Of a DNA stretch of 64,000 bases, positions 22,611 to 34,229 are shown piece after piece (positions within the stretch are counted from its first letter, which is position 1; the number at the start of each line of letters is the position of its first letter). Location of the stretch: assembly GCA_018340375.1 (NCBI GenBank), contig JAFFJZ010000007.1:28246001-28310000 (forward strand), written 5' to 3'. Under the pieces are notes generated by a model. It saw nothing but the letters and a program-made list of their open reading frames with translations. It had not been told where the DNA came from and made no database searches. Origin of the DNA: Gonatopus flavifemur (taxonomy: Eukaryota; Arthropoda; Insecta; Hymenoptera; Dryinidae). Both the position numbers and the translations under genes were made by a program.

Positions 22611-23049
22611 TTAAATTATAATTATGATATGTTAACAAACTTTGTTGGGTGGGAATGTAAATTTTCTCCGCTTCCGACTTGGAATTCCAGATGGAAACTG
22701 TTATAAAGTTACAATTACCCTAGTTGTGTACCCTAGGGTATCACGTGATTAGTTTTCAACTGCAAAATACAAAAAGGAAACCGCATAGTTCCCAGTAAGA
22801 TCTTCCTGATGGCTCAGATAGCATTTTGCAGTTCCTCATTACAAGCTCGCATGCAAGTTGCATGTAAAAGATGATCCAAATTTGTCGCTTTGTGAGAACA
22901 TTTTTATCTGGCATTTTGAGCACCATACTAAAAATGTGGGAAAAATTTGGGAGAAAGTGGGACAAAAACCGCTACAAAACGGCAAAGAACTGCTATTGTA
23001 TTCCGTTTCCGAACATTCAATAAAGCAAGGATTGTATAGTCCCAGTGAA

Positions 23050-23357
23050 CAGTGCCGTCTTTCATAGTTAAGGGCCCTAGGCTCAGAATGCTTGGGGGCC
23101 CATGTAAGGGAATTTTTTTACTTATATATAAGTAATATCTTTCTGGAAATTTCAATCAATTTCGAATATATCAATATGTTCGTTTGGCTGTGCAATTTGG
23201 ATATCCATAGCTCATGTTTTACTTCTCTTATTATCAAAAATTTCTTTTTCTTTTCTTGTAGGATTAAAAGAAAATTGTGATTTAAGGAGTCGGGGGCCCC
23301 CATTAGCGTGGGGCCCTAGGCCCGAGCTTACAAAGCCTATGCAGAAAGACGGCACTG
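23050..23357. mobile_element. hAT MITE with perfect 8-bp duplication
   Basis: 308 bp. The ends are CAGTGCCGTCTTTC and GAAAGACGGCACTG, typical of hAT. The flanks CCAGTGAA lie at 23042-23049 and 23358-23365. The subterminal GC-rich parts contain GGGCCCTAGGC and its inverse around an AT-rich core. Confidence 0.9.
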
Positions 23358-23985
23358 CCAGTGAACATTTATCCCCTCAACATTCCAAGCATTCATTATG
23401 TTTTCTCAATTATATCAGAAAATTCTCTAATTCGTCGATTTCGGGAATCTTTTGGATGTCTTTCTCAAGAGGTCTGGAAGTTATTAGAAAGTTAACTCAG
23501 ATCAGTTTCTATACCAGAAATTGATTGAGTGGTTTACAACATTTCTACTATGGTTTATTGAATTGTATCAAAAGTGACAGTAGTTGGCCGGTACCCTTAG
23601 GAAAATTCGACCTCATTTTGACCAAAACGCCTGAATTTCTTTTCAAAGAATTGGAGAAAAAAATGAAGTGTTCTGCCCTAACAGCAGAATGTGTCTCTGA
23701 GACGTTGCCTGAACATTCGACATGCCTCCATTACGTGTTATGAACATTGCACAAACGTTCCAGTAGTGCTTTGTGCAGTATAGGTAGTTAAAATGAAGTG
23801 AATCTTCCCAAGGGCAGGTTCTTGTATCGTGATTTTTTCGCAAGGGTTTTCATTTGAACCGATGTGAATTGCAAACGTGTGCGATTGCAATATCAAATTT
23901 GATTCAATATTTTGATAATTTTTCATTCAACAATAAATCAATTCATCACCTTCAGGAAAATGTACCCTATTGTAGTTGAGATGCC

Positions 23986-24282
23986 TAGGGGTGGACTGAA
24001 CCACCGGGATACCGGGAAATTTCCTGGTGTGCCCTTCTATTCAATATACGAAATATACATTCGGTGCCCTAAAATACGGAAAACTTTTCAGAATTATAAG
24101 TATATAACTTATATTCAATTATATAAAAATTATACATAAACGGTATTTAATTAAATACGACTTTTTATATAATTGTGACCATTTTTCCACATGCGTTGTT
24201 ACGTTTCTATTTCTATAATACAACTCAGCTGTCTCATCGTATCAGTTTCAGCACCCCGTTTACGGCACCCATTCCACCCCTA
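23986..24282. mobile_element. hAT MITE with perfect 8-bp duplication
   Basis: 297 bp. TAGGGGTGGACTGAACC at the left, GGCACCCATTCCACCCCTA at the right. The duplication GAGATGCC lies at 23978-23985 and 24283-24290. It is inserted in an older repeat whose parts (AAAGAATTGGAGAAAAAA) also occur at 23645. Confidence 0.9.
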
Positions 24283-24485
24283 GAGATGCCTCATTTTCTT
24301 TACAAAGAATTGGAGAAAAAATATGATGACTTTTCCTGACGCCACAGAATCTGAACTTGGATCTCAAAGTGCAAAATTCGATGCGGTAGTTACTCAGTTA
24401 TTGACTCAGCAAAAAATTGGTGATTGAAAAAGAACTAGATTCTCTGCTAAAAATGTCGGGAAGATTCGGAAGCGAGTGGGATAAT

Positions 24486-24659
24486 AACCGCCCACACAGC
24501 ACTCGTTGTCTAAAAGATATCTCCAGAAATAATTAAGAACAATGCAAGAAGTCCTAAACTGTTCTTACTTCTAAAAAGATATCTAGAAGAATGTTATCAG
24601 AAACCTTTTAGAAATTTCTGAAGTTATCTTTTAGACAACGAGTGCTGTGTGGGCGTTAC
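24486..24659. mobile_element. Hairpin MITE with 30-bp perfect arms
   Basis: GCCCACACAGCACTCGTTGT... and its exact inverse end at about 24656. The end type ACAGCAC is shared with 27538-28172 and 58111-58392. Confidence 0.7.
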
Positions 24660-24771
24660 CAAACGAAAAGAAACGTCAATTTTTCGTCCCGGTTTCTTTC
24701 CAAACATTTTCGATATTTTCAATATAGTCCGAATTTTCAAGGCGTGGAATTCATTTCAAAAAAATTCTATA

Positions 24772-25875
24772 CGACGGGAAAAAACCTCACGAGAATCCTT
24801 ATAGGATCCCATGTATGATCTCACATGAGATCCAATATGGGATCCCCTGAGAGTTTTGGGATAAAATTATTGAGAGGAATCCATCTGTGGACCTGCATGG
24901 ATTCCCACATGGGGATTTTAAAAATCTTCGAAAGAATCTTACACAGCACCCCAGCTGAAATTTCATATTATCTATCATAAGAATTGAAGATAATTTCCTG
25001 GAAGAAACTTCTCTAAGACCGTTTGTGTAGTTTTTAGGAAAATTATTTCTTGTTTCTACGTATTCAACCGTTTCAGATATTGGATGGATACCTCTTGGTA
25101 ATACTCCACATACGTTGCTAGAGAGGTTTTTTCTAGTGAATTTATCTTAAATCGTCATGATAGATAATATTAAATTTCATCTAGGGTGTTCTGCATGATC
25201 CTTTCAAAAATTTTTGAAATCTCTATGTGAGAACCCATGAAGGTTCGCAGATGGGTTCCTCTAAAAAATTTGTGTTCGAAATTCGCAGGGGAACTCGTAT
25301 TGGATCCCATGTGGGATGAGACGCATGTCATGGGTTCCTACCCGAAGAGAACATGAAGCTTCAGCGAACGTTCAGATTAGATCTGTATAGATCGAATCGA
25401 AGGTTCATGAAAGCTAACTTTTAGATTCACAAACGTTTGACAAAAGTTCTACGGACGTTGAAATGTCCGCCTCGAAATACGTCCAGGAAACATAGATGGA
25501 ACGTTCGCTGAAGGTTCATCGAAGATTTGAGGAAGCTTCACAAAAATATCTATACTTAGATTAATTTATAATAATTTATGTTTATTAATTCATTTATTTT
25601 TCATATAAATTGATGAAAATTAATATAAGTATAGATATTTTTGTGAAGCTTCGTCAAACCTTCGATGAACCTTCAGCGAACGTTCCATCTATGTTTCTTG
25701 AATGTATTTCGAAACGGACATTTCAACGTCCATAGAACCTTTGTCAAACGTTTGTGAATCTAAAAGTTAGCTCTAATGAACCTTCGACCCGATCTGTACA
25801 CATCTGATCTGAACGTTCGCTGAAGCTTCATGTTCTCTTCGGGTATGAGGGATCCCTTGACGTTTTTTGGTCGGG
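24772..25875. mobile_element. GGATCCCAT word element, TA duplication
   Basis: Ends CGACGGGAAAAAACCTCA and inverse TGACGTTTTTTGGTCGGG with TA flanks. The interior words are TGGGATCCC, GGATCCCATG, GAGATCC and GGTTCC. It is interrupted by the 503-bp hairpin at 25341-25843. Confidence 0.65.
25341..25843. mobile_element. Nested 503-bp hairpin element, TA duplication
   Basis: CCCGAAGAGAACATGAAGCT... pairs with its inverse over arms of about 215 bp, around an AT-rich loop near 25560-25630. The words GAACGTTC and GAACCTTC repeat in the arms. TA lies on both sides, and removal joins the GGTTCC...GGATCCC host words cleanly. Confidence 0.8.
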
Positions 25876-26089
25876 TATTCTTCCCTGCCGCAAATGCCAG
25901 ACAAACGCGGATTGAAATGGACAAAACCCGGATTCAAAACCACACTATTTCGATCTGTTTCTATCCGTTAAAAATGTGATGTAAGTTCGCGCAAGAAGGT
26001 ATCACTTTCGCATTCAAGAAGCGCAATATAACTCTTGGTATAACATTTACCTCCAATTTCTGCAACACTTTATTTCCGCCAGACTACTT

Positions 26090-26727
26090 CCCAGGCTCGT
26101 TATGCCAAGACTGACAATTGCACCATGATCGGCGTCAAGCTTGGTATACCATGTCCGGTTAGCCTAGCCTTGGCCGATGCGTGGCCCGCTATAGCTGACT
26201 AAGCGTTGATAAAGTCTTGGACACCAATGTTAGGACTAAGCATATTTTGTCGTGTTGAATTTAATTTTCGTCAACCAAGCCTTGACCAATGCTTGGCCCG
26301 TCATAGCTAACCAAACCTTGATAGCATTTTGAACATCAATGCTTGGTCCAAGCCTATTTTGCCGTGTTGGATATCCGATACACATAAATGCTCATCAGAG
26401 AACGTTATTATCATCCTAAACATTAATCTAGCTCGATAACATTGTTGGTAATTAAACTACACCCGGTGATGACTAGCGTTGACTCGAACCTGTTCGAACG
26501 AATTAGTATTGTATATCAATAATGGTAACAATATCGATTGCCAGCATAGAACCAATATTGAATTTCAATATTGAACCCAGCTCGCATGCCAAGCATTGAA
26601 CATTGTTATCATCCCAGATATTAATCTAGTTTGGTGTCAATGTTAGCGACCAAGCTAGGCCCGGTGTTGACTAGCATTGACTCAAGCTTGGCACCAAGCA
26701 TGGTACATTCGTCAAAGCATACCTGGG
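26090..26727. mobile_element. CAAGCTTGG word element, TT duplication
   Basis: Ends CCCAGG and CCTGGG flanked by TT on both sides. The interior reiterates CCAAGC(A/C)TTG, AGCCTTGGCC and GTTGAC words. 638 bp. Confidence 0.55.
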
Positions 26728-26780
26728 TTTATTTCAGAATGAAACCTTGAAAATCCGTGGTTCCATTTTGATTTATCCAA

Positions 26781-27003
26781 CACTGTCAGAAATATCTGGA
26801 AGTTTTTTTCAATTACGTACATGAAATCAGGTTCATATACATTCTGCATTAAATTTAATGTACAAAAACATGGAAAGACTATAGATTATGCTATAGTTTA
26901 CATGAAATTTCATGTGAAATGTGCATGAAACTGAATTCATGTACGTACTTGAAAAAAACTTCCAGTAAAAACATTAAAATTAATGCAGAAATTTTTAACA
27001 GTG
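26781..27003. mobile_element. Short CACTGTTAAAAATTT element, AA duplication
   Basis: CACTGTCAGAAATATCTGGA and inverse end TTTTTAACAGTG, AA on both sides. The arms contain GGAAGTTTTTTTCAA and its inverse. The words ACATGAAATTTCATGT match the 4850-5889 element. Confidence 0.7.
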
Positions 27004-27211
27004 AACGTCAAGTTCAGAATGTAACTCGTATTCCATGAATGAATATCGTTAACAGTTTCGATTTAATAATTTTCATTCCCACTGCAAGAATTCAATACAG
27101 AATGATAATTAAATTCTATACACAGGATTAAAATCCAAATATTTCTGTTTCTTTTCTTTTGATACAATATTCAAATTGGAAATAATTCAGAAGAATAGGA
27201 TTTCTTATTAT

Positions 27212-27420
27212 CCCTGGTTGAAAAAATCCATAGAATCTGATGAGATGAAATTCAATGGGATTTGGTCAGAACATTGTACAAGATTCAATCAGAATCACAT
27301 TGAAAAAATACATTGATCTGATTAAATCTCATTGACAAATGCTTGAATAGGATTTGGTCAGAACATTTTACAAGATTCAATCAGATTTGGCGAGGACCAG
27401 TAGTTTTTTTTTAACCAGGG
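27212..27420. mobile_element. CCCTGG element with TTGGTCAGAACATT direct repeat
   Basis: CCCTGGTTGAAAAAATC and TTTTTTTTAACCAGGG with AT on both sides. A 40-bp segment (GGATTTGGTCAGAACATT...) occurs twice directly. 209 bp. Confidence 0.7.
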
Positions 27421-27466
27421 ATTGCCAATTTTTTTCTATTGCAGATTTTGTACTGAGGGTTTTCAT

Positions 27467-28260
27467 CAGTGGCGTAGGGGAAGCCCCCGCAGTCCCCGCA
27501 CCGCGAAGGGACCTCGGGTCATCATAGGACGCAATAGCTCCCAGACAGCACTGAGACGTTTTGTATTCATCCACAAAACGTACCTCGTTACAAACGAAAT
27601 GTTTCAGAAACGTTTTGTGACGTTTTGAAAATGTCGCATGTATGTTTTTAAAACATGAAAATGTCCTGGTTTCTTTATTTACATTCTCACAAAACGTGAT
27701 TAGCACATGTTGAATTTGTCTTTATAAATCATCAAATTGATAGCATATCTGTTGAAATTTTCAATTCAAACAAATCATAAATCAATTATATTCAAGTAAA
27801 ATGATCTCGTGTGCTGGATTTAATGGAAAATAGTTCGACTCTAAAGCGCTTTTTAATGTCTTTGTTTTACTCTCTATAATGTGTGTATTTTCATGATTTT
27901 TTATGTTGTGCAGTGAAAATCAGTTGATTATGTGAAAAACAGTATGGTTTTACTATTTTTTGATGTATTAGTCATGTATTAAACTCTGAATATGAATGAT
28001 TTGTAGGTTGGCGTAGGTTAGCAACGAAATGGGGAATTTTCATGAATCATATAAATGTTTTGACAATGTAAGTTTTAAAAATGTGTTATAAACGTAATTG
28101 TTGGAATCAGAGGTTGCAAAACCATAAGCACGTTTTTAAAACATTCCGAGCACCTACAGTGCTGTTTGGGAGGGGCCCCCAAGTACTCTTTTTTTTGGAT
28201 CGCAAGGGCTCCATCACCAGCACTTGCGGGGGAGCCCCCAGAATCTCCGTTATGCCACTA
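27467..28260. mobile_element. hAT element, 8-bp duplication, carrying a nested element
   Basis: CAGTGGCGTAGGGGAAGCCC and inverse ...ATGCCACTA. The flanks GTTTTCAT (27459-27466) and ATTTTCAT (28261-28268) differ at one base. Most of its length is the nested element at 27538-28172. No transposase. Confidence 0.75.
27538..28172. mobile_element. ACAGCAC-type element nested in hAT
   Basis: CTCCCAGACAGCACTG and inverse CAGTGCTGTTTGGGAG. Inside, ACGTTTTG and AAAACGT words repeat. 635 bp. Confidence 0.65.
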
Positions 28261-28479
28261 ATTTTCATTGAAAATCATTAAATATTCATGGACAGGAGGA
28301 TTTGTTGAACAATACCTGCAGTATAAATGACATAAATGGAATAAAAGTTTTTCTGAAATGCGAGAGTTTTCAATTCCAATGAATATGGTTCCATTTTTGA
28401 ATGTTCCAACGTATAATTATGCAATTCTTTTTGATACTTGACAATGATATTGAATATCAATTCATTCTTTCTTCTCACA

Positions 28480-28870
28480 AAATTTTCATTTCGTTTTCCA
28501 TTGACCCAATGGAAACCCTGGTGGAAGAACTCTTGTTGAATTACATTCTCAATTTAGACACTTTATTTTCATTAAAAATTGACAAAAATCCACGAATCTT
28601 CACAAAAATCAAAGAAAATTGGCAAAGTTTAATGAATTTGACTTAATTTCATCGAAATTTGTTGGAATTTATCTTTTCTTTTTGATTTTGCATGAAAAGA
28701 GAGTCCAATTTGTGAGTCAAGTTCAACATGGAATTTAATGAAATTCAACCAAAGTCAAAAATTTTTTTGACAGAGAAACCCATAGAAAATTTTTCCTCGT
28801 TCATTTCCATAAACTTGCAAAAATTCCATATTATTTTCCATATTTTGAGGAAAAAATAGGGCAACTTTGC
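28480..28870. repeat. AAATTTTCA-rich stretch
   Basis: Recurrent short words related to GAAATTCAACAAA and AAATTTTC in both orientations suggest another word element. The ends are not resolved. Confidence 0.3.
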
Positions 28871-28922
28871 ATGGATGAGGAAGAATTTCCTAAGGGAATG
28901 TTTCTACCCTATTAGAATCGAA

Positions 28923-29115
28923 GATACCATTGATATAACAAAGCCTTTTATGTACCAATGGTATAACAAAGGCATCCAAATGTCCGCTTTAAACTGGGAG
29001 CAGTTACATCACAAGAGTTTTGATATAGCAGTGATGTAGGAATTGTGTATAAAGTTATATGATACAACTGGTATGTGTTTGAAGCGGACATTTGGATGTC
29101 TGGTTATATCATTCG
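28923..29115. repeat. Hairpin repeat
   Basis: GGCATCCAAATGTCCGCTTT pairs with AAGCGGACATTTGGATGTC. TTGATATAAC/GGTTATATCA words lie further out. Confidence 0.6.
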
Positions 29116-29990
29116 TATGTAACTTTCATCGGTTGTAAAAGGGTATTGATTGGAAATTGCAGGAAACCTTATTGTTCGTGAAAGCCAATAACAATCAACA
29201 TTTTTTTGTACGCTACAATGAAGAAAATGTATAGATTTTGGACTTGGAGTACAAGATGAAAAGACGATGACATAGATTGTATCATTGCAAGAAGAGAAGG
29301 GGATAAAAACAAACTCGACACACATACGAGACGAAAGATTTTTCCGGCTTCCACGAGGTGGCGGTAACGTCGTTTGATCAAATTTTCATTCTAAGGGATG
29401 GTGTTGCGTGTGTGTGACAAGGGCGTCCATGAGAGAAATACCGACAATCATCTTTTCACCAGGTGATCCTCTGTTTTCAGTCCCCCTCGCTGCTGGCAGC
29501 GTATATGGACGTAAAAGAAAGATATAAAAGTTCATAGTGAGATTCAGATATACCGTTTTTGTTATATTTCATTTTATTACCTCACACGTGTTTCTAAAAG
29601 TATATACGCAATAATTACGCGTATCCGAAACAGTATGATTTCATTTTACGTAACATACAATGATCACAATAATGTCATTTTTTTGGATACCATCGGTGGT
29701 TGAGAGTTGTTTTTGTTTTCATTGTAAAAAACAGTGTTGATCAATGAATTCAGTGGCGAGAATTTGAAAGAAGAAAGAGGAAAGCGAAAGTAAAGGACGA
29801 CGTGGATGAATGCGAGTATCTTCTTTATTAGAATTCGGGTGAGTTTCCTTTTTTTTCTTCTTTTAATAAAATTATGGAAAAATATTTGCTGATGCCGATT
29901 TTTATGCATTTACATGTAATTGTTGGTTAATGATTCATATTTACTATTGTATTTATAATTTTATTGTTACGGTAAATGCGTATATTATCA
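29116..29990. other. No gene recognised
   Basis: Mostly non-repetitive. GC-richer around 29300-29520, with CACGAGGTGGCGGTAACG and CTCGCTGCTGGCAGCG; it could be regulatory. No exon was recognised. Confidence 0.35.
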
Positions 29991-30009
29991 GGATATTACA
30001 AAATGGAAT

Positions 30010-30118
30010 GAATCAAGCAGTTGTGAACAAATTAAGAATATTCCTGACAATCTTTAGGTATATTTGGATCGTTTTATATCAAAAAATGTTCTTAATTTGT
30101 TCACAGTTACTCGATTGA
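30010..30118. repeat. Hairpin repeat
   Basis: GTGAACAAATTAAGAA pairs with TTCTTAATTTGTTCAC about 60 bp further on. AATCAAGCAGTT and its degenerate inverse flank the arms. Confidence 0.6.
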
Positions 30119-30385
30119 TTTAATCTTATAATACCCTGAGGAAGGCATACTCATTTAGCTTATGATGCTGTAAGAATTATTCACGTTATATTGCTGAGAC
30201 GTAATGAATAAATTAATTAAATATCAAGCAGTTACAATGTGGATAATCAAATTGACATAAAAATTAGTGAATTTTTAGGAATATCAAATTGGAATTGATT
30301 TCTATATTGAAGATAGTGTATGCGTTCCCCAATGACACAAATGTCAAAGATGTAATATTTATTTCACGTGAATTTTTTTTCATTA

Positions 30386-30700
30386 CCCGGGGAAAAAATT
30401 CCATATATGGATTCATATATGGTCATATATGAAAGTGGGGAATCTATCAGCATTGATCTCACTTCTCTCTCCTTTGGTTTTTCATCACGTTCCATAAAAA
30501 ATTGTGACATTTTTTTGTCCATATATGGATGTGTATGATAATGTATGATTGAATATGATCACATATGGCCATGTACAGTCTCATTCATACATGATCATAT
30601 ATGGCCAAAATCCATATATGCTCATATATGATCTTATACATGTTGATATATGATTCATATACGCTCATATACAACCATATATGAATTATTTTTTCCCGGG
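30386..30700. mobile_element. CATATATG word element with CCCGGG ends, TA duplication
   Basis: CCCGGGGAAAAAATTCC and inverse TTATTTTTTCCCGGG with TA on both sides. The outer arms are CATATATGG words. A non-word core lies at about 30440-30515. 315 bp. Same interior word as 8178-8753 but a different terminal hexamer. Confidence 0.8.
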
Positions 30701-30975
30701 TAAATCGAAATATACGGGATGCAAATGTTGAATAAATTGTTGATATGGCAGTGTGAGATAAAAGTGATGTCAGTGATACATAACTCCCCCCTTATCGTTG
30801 AAGTTTAAATCTTAATTGTGACAAAATTTGAATTGCAAATACTAAATATGTTGTAATAAGTTTCACTACTGGCGCTGTATAAAGTTTTCCGGGTGAAACA
30901 CGTCATTTAAAAACGAGATTATACAAGTATACAATTATGAACGTTTATATTTTTAGGTTTGCTAACATTCGATTA

Positions 30976-31920
30976 CCCTGGCGAAAAAGTTTCTCATATT
31001 TTCTCATAGTTCTTCATATGTCCTCATAAATCTCCTGATTTTGCATTAAATTCCATAAAAACTCTTAAAACTTTATAATTTTTCTAGGAATTGGGACTGT
31101 CATTATGAAATATATTTCCTCATGGAAAATCATAATTTGTCATGAAATTTCATATTTTCTCACAATACTTAATTTTTTGAATTTTTCACAACAAAAACAA
31201 TCTTTTCCATAAGAAGTCATAACTTCTCATAATTTTAATCATAAAATCTCATAATTTTCTATGATGTTTTAGACCTGTTTGTATGTAGAATACATTTGCA
31301 CAAGAAACCAATATTTTTCATAGAATTCCATCATAAAATACTATATTCTTCATTTTTATTTCCTCACATTGTGCTCAAAGTAGCTCAAGAGTGCTGATGA
31401 AGAGTTAGAAAACTTCTAACTGGTTATATTTATTTGACCAGTAAAACAAATTCCTAGATGGAGTTGTAACGAAATCCTGAAACAAACTAATTTCAACTTC
31501 CAATAAAACGTAATGTGCTGCTTACAACATATATGTTTGCTCTGCATCAACAGCGTCACCATACTGAGCAATTTTCTTGAAATATCGAAGTTTCAAGCAA
31601 GGATAATAAAATAAGAAAATCGCAATTTAAAACAATTTCGGAATTTTATGAACCATTTATGAGGGAATATGAGGAAAAATTCCTCATAACACTGTCTGAA
31701 TTTCTGAAGAAATTATGAGAGAAAGTATGGACATTTATGATTTTTTATGAGAAAATTTCCAGAAAAATCATGAGATCTCATAAGAGTTTATGAGAAGAAT
31801 TATTCTAACTCATGACTTTTAATGATAAAATACTTCTCATAAAACAATCCCAATTCCGAGAGAAATTATGATATTTCAGGATAAATCAAGAGAAATCATG
31901 AGGAATTTTTTCCGCCGGGG
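30976..31920. mobile_element. TCATAATTT word element, TA duplication
   Basis: CCCTGGCGAAAAAGTTTCTC and inverse GGAATTTTTTCCGCCGGGG, TA flanks. The left half is full of TCTCATAATTT/TTCATAA and the right half of the complement TTATGAGAAAT. 945 bp. Confidence 0.75.
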
Positions 31921-32054
31921 TATCAGTTCGCTATAATCAACGATTAAAATTATTTCATGGTAGAATCTATACAAATTATATATAGTTTATTTTATTGAGA
32001 ATTTTGACACAATTTTTTCTCATCAAAGCTTTTTCTCCCTACAAAAAACTGTCT

Positions 32055-32790
32055 ATCGTTCCCTAGTAGGAATTTTGAGATGGAAAACATCAGGTCCAGA
32101 TCAGGCATGCCTGATTTCTGTTCAGGGCCTGACTTGAGTATCTGATAAGGCTCTGACAAAAATGTAACGCAGGGAAAAGACAAGGTCCTGATCAGGAAAA
32201 CCAAACGTTTCCCAATCAGGATCTGATCAGGGTAGTAAGTGAATTCCCAATCAGGACCTGATCTGGGTGGTAGCGGAATTCCTAATCACGACCTCATCTA
32301 AGCTATATTCTAACATTCACTTTAATTTTCATGGAATTCACTTTTCATAAAATTTTTTGAAACTCCCCCAACAGGAGAAATTTACTGATGATCCAAATAT
32401 ACCTCAGTTGAACATTTAAAAAAGACAGGTAAATTTCTAATGAGTTCTGTGAAAATTCTGAATAGTTTGATACATTCATCGTTCTGAATTGATCAGGTCC
32501 TGATTCGGCTGTCTTGTCGGTTATCACATGATTGAAATACGGACGAATCGAGGCAATCCTGATCAGGTCCTGATCAAAATATCTTGACAGTTACCTCACA
32601 ATTCAAATACGGATGAGTCAAGGCAATCCTGATCAGGTTCTGATAGGAATACCATGTCCGAGTTACTGAAAGGGAAAATCTGACTGGGACCTGTCAACAA
32701 CCTTGCGTTACATTGTTGTAAGGTCCTAAACAGGATGCCATGTCAGGACCTGATGAGGTAATTAAAAGTTTTCCTTCTTAGGAGTTCCCT
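32055..32790. mobile_element. CCTGATCAGG word element
   Basis: At least a dozen exact or near copies of TCAGGTCCTGATCAGG-like words. An inner pair ACAAAAATGTAACGCA (32160) and TGCGTTACATTGTTGT (32703) mirrors, and an outer match (GGAAAACATCAGG with CCTGATGAGG...TTTTCC) suggests the borders. End bases are uncertain. Confidence 0.6.
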
Positions 32791-33031
32791 ATTGCAGCCT
32801 TACGAGGGCCATGCTTCTAATAGGGAATTCCCTGTTAAATTTCTCTTAGGGTTTGGATAGTGTAAAGCAAACTATTGATTCCCTAAAAAGAATATTTTGT
32901 TCCTTCGAATAAATAAATCATTACTTACTTCTTCGCTTGAACAAATGTTTTATCAACCCGTTCACTCGAAGTATAATACATTGAACTGGACAAAGTTTAA
33001 AATCAGATTTTCCGACATGATTGTGAAAATA

Positions 33032-33125
33032 CCCCTGGTGAAAAAAGTTTCTCCGAATTTCATTACGAAACTCTAAAAGTTTTTGAAAAATTCGGAGAAA
33101 TTCTTGTTTAATGGGCATGTTTTTC
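33032..33125. mobile_element. Solo left end of a CCCTGG-type element
   Basis: TACCCCTGGTGAAAAAAGTT followed by TTCTCCGAATTTC and inverse GAAATTC words. No matching right end was found. Confidence 0.35.
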
Positions 33126-33385
33126 CTTCGAGAATTTTTCCGAATATCTACACTTTATTAACGAATAATTTTTGTGGATTATCCACATAAAAATTCGAAA
33201 ATTACGATGTCTTGTGAAAGCACTGCGCTGAACGCAGGATTTTTACGATGAAAATTTATTTTTCCTACATTGATCACAGTACTTTCACAACAGACTATGA
33301 TTTCCTAATTTGGAATTGGAGTTATTCACGAAAATTTTTTTACAATGTATGAATATCTCTGAAATACTTTGAATGTTTCTGAAAA

Positions 33386-34225
33386 TCAAGCTGAAACTGA
33401 CAACCATGAAGTTATGGCAGCCGATTGCTGTAACTTTTTACACAAAACATTTATCAATGATTCAAGCATCTGGAACGTTTAGTGGAATGCTGTTTAATCG
33501 ATTTCTAGGAGTGGATGAAGTTTCAACAATGTCCAAAAAGAAGTTACAATAATCGGCTGGTACCTTTACAGCTGCTAGTTTCAGCTTCATTTCTGAAAAT
33601 GGCTGAAACTCTCCGAGAAGGTTTAAAATATCTTCGGAAAATAACTGAAAATTTTAGGGATTTTCAGTGGAATTTTCCACGTGCACGTGGAAAAAAGTAT
33701 TGTTGGCATAAAAATTGATCTGTCACTATAGCATTTACATACAAAAATTGCTGAAGGTACAAGGAACATTATTCATATTATTGATCTTTTTTGATGAAGC
33801 TGAAACTAGCAGCCGTGAAGCTAGCAGCCGATTGTTGTAACTTCGATTAAAACTTGTTGAAGCTTTGTTTTATACCAGAAAGCGATTAAGTAGTGTTTCT
33901 CTAAACGTTTGAAATGCTTAAATTCTTGATACAAATCTTGTATAAAAAGTTCTAACAATCGGCTGCCAGTTTCAGTTTCATTCTTTTTTGTTGACATAAC
34001 AAAATTTTTTAACAAAACTGCACCGAGAATAAAAATTCTTCGAACCGATGAAGAAGCTGAAACTAGCAGCCGATTGTTGTAACTTTTGGTTAAACGTTGT
34101 TGAAGCTTCCAAACCAGAAATCGATCAAATTAGATACCTCAATCTTTCATGAAAAATTTTGTGTAAAAAAGTTATTTCAATCGGTTGCTAGCTTTACGGC
34201 TGCCAGTTTCAGCTTCATGAACCGA
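33386..34225. repeat. Three copies of the GAAGCTGAAACTAGCAGCCG hairpin family
   Basis: Copies at about 33386-33590, 33792-33981 and 34048-34225. Each begins with AAGCTGAAACTAGCAGCCG (or a variant) plus GATTGTTGTAACTT and ends with the inverse CAATCGGCTGCTAGTTTCAG. More copies lie at 44911-45115 and 57892-58056, with a solo end at 61694. Confidence 0.75.
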
Positions 34226-34229
34226 TGAA

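Noticed and set aside
27377..27706. 109-codon minus-strand frame
   Set aside because: It spans the ends of two different transposable elements and reads through their terminal repeats.
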